Source of the DNA: JANYJJ01 sp038241115
GTDB taxonomy: Bacteria > Pseudomonadota > Gammaproteobacteria > Burkholderiales > Burkholderiaceae_C
Assembly: GCA_038241115.1 (NCBI GenBank)
Contig: JBBRGA010000070.1
Location: 1 to 18,046, forward strand
Reading direction: 5' to 3'
Length of the DNA: 18,046 nt
Part shown: positions 14,667 to 18,046 of the stretch, in pieces
How the letters are laid out: each line of letters begins with the position of its first letter
Position numbering within the stretch: position 1 is the stretch's first letter
Notes under the pieces: model-generated
What the model saw: only the letters and a program-made list of their open reading frames with translations
Database searches by the model: none
Told to the model about the DNA's origin: nothing
Program-made: the position numbers and the translations under genes

Positions 14667-15005
14667 TAGTTTTCCGGAGTTAAAACCTGGTGCTGGGCGG
14701 TGCGCAGTGAGCAGTGCGCCAACCTGCATCCTGCTGGGCCGATCAGGCCTTGGCGATGACCAAGCGCGTGCTGACCTTGCCGCAAATCCCTGCTTCATGC
14801 TAATAAATCGGCAACTGGCGCGCAAGGCGTGTCTGCCCGCCCGCGCTGGAGGTCACACCGTGGGTGCCGCGTTTTTGGGTTTGGATGGGCCTTTCAATCT
14901 GCGCAGGCAAACGCACGACAGAATCAAAGATCGCTGCGATATTCACGCGCTTGTCTGGCGGCATTGAATGCAAAGATTTTTTACCTTTTCACGAAGTACT
15001 TTTCG
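14667..15005. other. Divergent intergenic region between acyl-CoA synthetase and clpV
   Basis: These 339 bp should carry the promoters of both flanking genes. An AT-rich patch lies at about 14961-15004, just before clpV. I could not find a well-spaced -35/-10 pair for either strand. Short open frames on both strands have no ribosome sites or family resemblance. Confidence 0.5.
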
Positions 15006-17765
15006 ATGAGCAATTCCCTGAAAACCCTGATCAGCAAACTGACCGAAACATCGCGCCGTGCGGCGGTGCGGGCTGCGAGCCTGACCATGTCGCGCGGCAA
15101 CTATGAAGTTGATCTGGAGCACTTGTTTTTGGCTTTGCTCGAAGAAAGTGGCAGCGACTTTGTGGTGCTGTGCCGCCGTTTTGAGATTCCTGCCGGTGCG
15201 CTGCAAAGTGACCTCGAGCGCGAGATTGGCCGCTTCAAAACCGGCAACACCCGCACACCGGTTTTCAGCCAGCAGTTGGCCAAGCTGTTGGAACATGCGT
15301 GGCTCTCGGCCTCGCTGGAATCGCACCATTCGCAAATTCGCAGCGCGCATTTGTTGCTGGCCATGCTGACCGAACCAAGCCTGTCGCAGCTGGCATTTCG
15401 CGGCAGCAAACTCTTCATCAAATTCAACCTTGATGAACTCAGGCACAAGCTCGCCGACGCGACCAAGGGCTCGGCTGAAGCGGGCGAGGGCGTGTCCAGC
15501 AGCATCCCCATCACCGACGTGGGTGCGGGTGAGATCGGGCAATCGACATTTGAGCGGGCAGCACCGGTTGTGCCCAGCGCAAGGCCTGCCACGCAAGCCA
15601 AAACACCAGCGCTTGACCAGTTCACCACCAACCTCACGCAACGCGCCAAGCTGGGACAGCTGGACCCCGTGATTGGGCGGGACACCGAAATTCGCCAGGT
15701 GATTGACATCCTGATGCGGCGCCGCCAAAACAACCCCATCCTCACCGGCGAAGCGGGTGTGGGTAAAACGGCGGTTGTCGAAGGCTTGGCGCTGCGCATC
15801 GCCACCCTGGACGTGCCGCCTCCCTTGCAAGGCGTGGAACTTCACGTGCTGGACATGGGCTTGCTGCAAGCCGGAGCCAGCGTGAAAGGCGAGTTTGAGA
15901 ACCGCTTGAAAAACGTCATCGAGGAGGTCAAGAAAAGCCCGCACCCCATCATCTTGTTCATTGACGAAGCGCACACCATCATCGGTGCGGGCGGTCAAGA
16001 GGGGCAAAGTGATGCTGCCAATTTGCTCAAGCCTGCGCTGGCGCGCGGCGAGTTGCGCACCGTGGCCGCCACCACCTGGAGCGAGTACAAAAAGTACTTT
16101 GAAAGAGACGCGGCCCTGGCGCGCCGCTTCCAGGTGGTGAAGGTGGAAGAGCCCACCGAAGCCATCGCCGCAGCGATGCTGCGCGGCATCTCACCGCTGA
16201 TGGAAAAGCACTTCAACGTGCGCGTGTTCGATGAAGCCATTCTCGAGGCGGTGCGTTTGTCGGCGCGCTACATCAGCGGGCGCCAGTTGCCCGACAAAGC
16301 CATCGGCGTGCTCGACACCGCCTGCGCCAAAGTGGCGCTGGGTCAAACCGCGGTGCCGGCTGCGATCGAAGACAGCATCAAGTTGCTGGAGCGCATGGCG
16401 TCAGAGATTTCTGCGCTCGAGCGTGAGCAGGCCAGCGGCTCGGCGCACCTGCCCAAACTGACCGAGCTCTACGCACAACGCCACCTGGTGCAAAAAGATC
16501 TGGCCGCGTTGCAAGGCCGCTTCGATGCCGAGAAGCATCTGGTCGATGAAATCCAGCGTCTGCGAGCCGATCTGGAGGCTCAGGGCGTGAAGCCGTCGAA
16601 GGCTGCATATGGGATCCAGGCTGCGGGCAAGAAAAACAGCAAGTCTGCGAAACCTGTGGTCGCTAAGCTGACTGCTGGTCAAGCTGCCCTGCGTGCAAAG
16701 CAAGACGAGTTGGTCGCGCTGCAAGGTGACACGCCGCTGATCCCCATGCAAGTAGACGGCCTGGTGGTCGCTGAAATCGTGGCCGCCTGGACCGGCATAC
16801 CTTTGGGCAAGATGGTCAAGGACGAGATCAGAACTGTCTTGAACCTGAAGCCCTTGCTCAGCGAGCGGGTGCTGGGCCAAGCGCATGCGCTGGAAGCCGT
16901 GGCTCAGCGCGTTCGCACGGCGCGCGCCAATCTGGAAGACCCCAACAAGCCCAAAGGCGTGTTCCTGTTTGTCGGCCCCAGCGGCGTGGGCAAAACCGAA
17001 ACCGCGCTGGCCCTGGCCGACGTGCTTTACGGCGGCGAACGCAAGCTCATCACCATCAACATGAGCGAGTACCAAGAAGCCCACAGCGTGAGCGGCCTGA
17101 AAGGTTCACCGCCTGGTTACGTGGGCTACGGCGAAGGGGGCGTGCTGACCGAAGCCGTTCGCCGAAATGCCTACAGCGTGGTGCTGCTCGATGAAGTCGA
17201 AAAGGCCCACCCCGATGTGCTGGAGCTGTTTTTTCAGGTGTTCGACAAAGGCGTGCTCGATGACGCCGAAGGCCGCGAAATCGACTTCCGCAACACCATC
17301 ATCATCCTCACCAGCAACATCGGCTCGCAGCAAATCATGCAGGCCTGCGTCAATAAAACGGCGGGTGAAATACCGCCGCCCGAACAACTCGTCGAGCTGC
17401 TGCGGCCGGTGCTCTACAAAAGCTTCAAACCCTCATTTTTGGGCCGTCTGAAAGTGGTGCCCTACTACGCGATCACCGACGACGTGCTGGAGCAGATCAT
17501 CCGCCTGAAGTTAGAGCGCATTGCGCGCCGGGTGGCGCACAACCACAGGGCGGTTTTTGAGTACGACGCCAAGTTGGTCGAAGCCGTGCTGGCGCGCTGC
17601 ACCGAAGTCGACAGTGGTGCCCGCAATGTCGACAACATCCTCACCGGAACGCTGCTGCCCGAGATCGCTGAAAACGTGTTGACGCGCATGGCCGACGGCA
17701 AGCCCATCGAAAAGATCAGGGTGTCTGCTGCGAAGAACGGTGACTTCAAATACAGCGTTCAATGA
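15006..17765 (+). CDS. clpV: Type VI secretion ATPase ClpV (TssH)
   Basis: An AAA+ unfoldase that disassembles the contracted TssB/TssC sheath of the type VI secretion system. The 919-residue protein has the ClpV-type N-domain (LTMSRGNYEVDLEHLFLALL) and NBD1 with Walker A GEAGVGKT (248-255) and Walker B ILFIDEAHT. A coiled-coil middle region follows, then NBD2 with GPSGVGKT (657-664) and VVLLDEVEKAH, and the C-terminal D2-small domain. The N-terminus SNSLKTLISKLTETSRRA is ClpV rather than ClpB. A Lys/Ala-rich stretch in the linker (about 545-575) looks like an insertion. The ATG at 15006 matches the family start; the frame is open back to 14829. No other tss gene is in view, so it is either at a cluster edge or an orphan. 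Confidence 0.92.
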   Translation: MSNSLKTLISKLTETSRRAAVRAASLTMSRGNYEVDLEHLFLALLEESGSDFVVLCRRFEIPAGALQSDLEREIGRFKTGNTRTPVFSQQLAKLLEHAWLSASLESHHSQIRSAHLLLAMLTEPSLSQLAFRGSKLFIKFNLDELRHKLADATKGSAEAGEGVSSSIPITDVGAGEIGQSTFERAAPVVPSARPATQAKTPALDQFTTNLTQRAKLGQLDPVIGRDTEIRQVIDILMRRRQNNPILTGEAGVGKTAVVEGLALRIATLDVPPPLQGVELHVLDMGLLQAGASVKGEFENRLKNVIEEVKKSPHPIILFIDEAHTIIGAGGQEGQSDAANLLKPALARGELRTVAATTWSEYKKYFERDAALARRFQVVKVEEPTEAIAAAMLRGISPLMEKHFNVRVFDEAILEAVRLSARYISGRQLPDKAIGVLDTACAKVALGQTAVPAAIEDSIKLLERMASEISALEREQASGSAHLPKLTELYAQRHLVQKDLAALQGRFDAEKHLVDEIQRLRADLEAQGVKPSKAAYGIQAAGKKNSKSAKPVVAKLTAGQAALRAKQDELVALQGDTPLIPMQVDGLVVAEIVAAWTGIPLGKMVKDEIRTVLNLKPLLSERVLGQAHALEAVAQRVRTARANLEDPNKPKGVFLFVGPSGVGKTETALALADVLYGGERKLITINMSEYQEAHSVSGLKGSPPGYVGYGEGGVLTEAVRRNAYSVVLLDEVEKAHPDVLELFFQVFDKGVLDDAEGREIDFRNTIIILTSNIGSQQIMQACVNKTAGEIPPPEQLVELLRPVLYKSFKPSFLGRLKVVPYYAITDDVLEQIIRLKLERIARRVAHNHRAVFEYDAKLVEAVLARCTEVDSGARNVDNILTGTLLPEIAENVLTRMADGKPIEKIRVSAAKNGDFKYSVQ

Positions 17766-17796
17766 CACAGCGTTCAATGACACAGCGTTCAGTGAA
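17752..17796 (+). repeat. Three 15-bp tandem repeats across the clpV stop codon
   Basis: ACAGCGTTCAATGAC occurs at 17752 and 17767, and a variant ending AGTGAA at 17782. The clpV TGA (17763-17765) lies in the first copy. As 15 bp is a multiple of three, each copy repeats the same end of the reading frame, including a stop. This indicates a recent local duplication. Confidence 0.88.
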
Positions 17797-17851
17797 AGCG
17801 TGCGATGAAACAGGGGTGGGTGGCCGAGGCTACTTGTTCACCGCGGCGTGC

Positions 17852-18046
17852 TTATGCGCGCTCGCGGCTTGCCAGCGCTGCTCCTTCGGCCATGGCGGCG
17901 AATTTGGCGTAGACGATGTCGGCGTCTACGGCGCCGAAACCTGCGAAGGTGCCGAAGCCGCAGTCGGTGCCAGCGATGACTCGATCGGCGCCGACGATCT
18001 CGGCGTAGCGCTGAATTCGCTGCGCCACCAAGCGCGGGTGCTCGAT
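17852..18046 (-). CDS. Cobalamin-independent methionine synthase II / MetE-like protein, C-terminal part
   Basis: The minus strand encodes 64 residues ending at a TAA (17854-17852); the 5' part lies beyond the right edge. The sequence IEHPRLVAQRIQRYAEIVG, then RVIAGTDCGFGTFAG and the ending YAKFAAMAEGAALAS, matches the C-terminus of the MetE-like family, a TIM barrel. The Cys in GTDCGFG corresponds to the conserved zinc-ligand cysteine of that family. Members include methionine synthases and relatives that move methyl or alkyl groups between thiols, so the exact reaction is open. It converges with clpV. Confidence 0.82.
   Translation of the reverse strand: MEHPRLVAQRIQRYAEIVGADRVIAGTDCGFGTFAGFGAVDADIVYAKFAAMAEGAALASRERA

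Noticed and set aside
14746..14800. Short minus-strand frame ending G-K-V-S-T-R-L-V-I-A-K-A, reminiscent of a dehydrogenase C-terminus
   Set aside because: Only about 18 codons after an in-frame stop; too short to support a pseudogene call.

Overview
The window is a high-GC stretch of what is most likely a betaproteobacterial chromosome. Burkholderiales, probably Comamonadaceae-like, is an inference from protein-family resemblance and composition; no rRNA or other phylogenetic marker is present. Genes are dense and nearly all belong to recognisable families.

Left block (1-5730, all minus strand): a uracil-DNA-glycosylase-family gene overlaps sdhC by 4 nt. It is followed by sdhD, sdhB and then the first genes of an alternative F-type ATPase operon in the N-ATPase order: atpD, atpC, atpQ, atpR, atpB and the first four codons of atpE. 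The N-ATPase genes look healthy and tightly coupled, with 11-nt overlaps at atpD/atpC and atpC/atpQ. The succinate dehydrogenase part does not. sdhA is absent between sdhD and sdhB (68 bp gap). sdhD has an in-frame amber codon where family members read through. SdhB has Trp in place of a cysteine ligand of the [3Fe-4S] cluster. Together these suggest a decaying or radically altered sdh locus and are the most interesting signal in the window.

Middle block (5860-12394): a minus-strand exported PRC-barrel protein is divergent from a plus-strand series: zwf-type glucose-6-phosphate dehydrogenase, a PF10091/GH144-like 'glucoamylase family' protein, a mercuric-reductase-like FAD oxidoreductase whose redox disulfide has lost one cysteine, and a membrane-anchored glycine-zipper protein. 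The first three lie close together and may be cotranscribed.

Right block (12768-18046): a minus-strand AMP-forming acyl-CoA synthetase is divergent from clpV/tssH, the type VI secretion sheath-disassembly ATPase. No other T6SS gene is visible, and clpV ends in three 15-bp tandem repeats that contain its stop codon. The window closes with the C-terminal end of a minus-strand MetE-like (cobalamin-independent methionine synthase II family) protein. I found no tRNA, rRNA, CRISPR array, insertion sequence or convincing rho-independent terminator.
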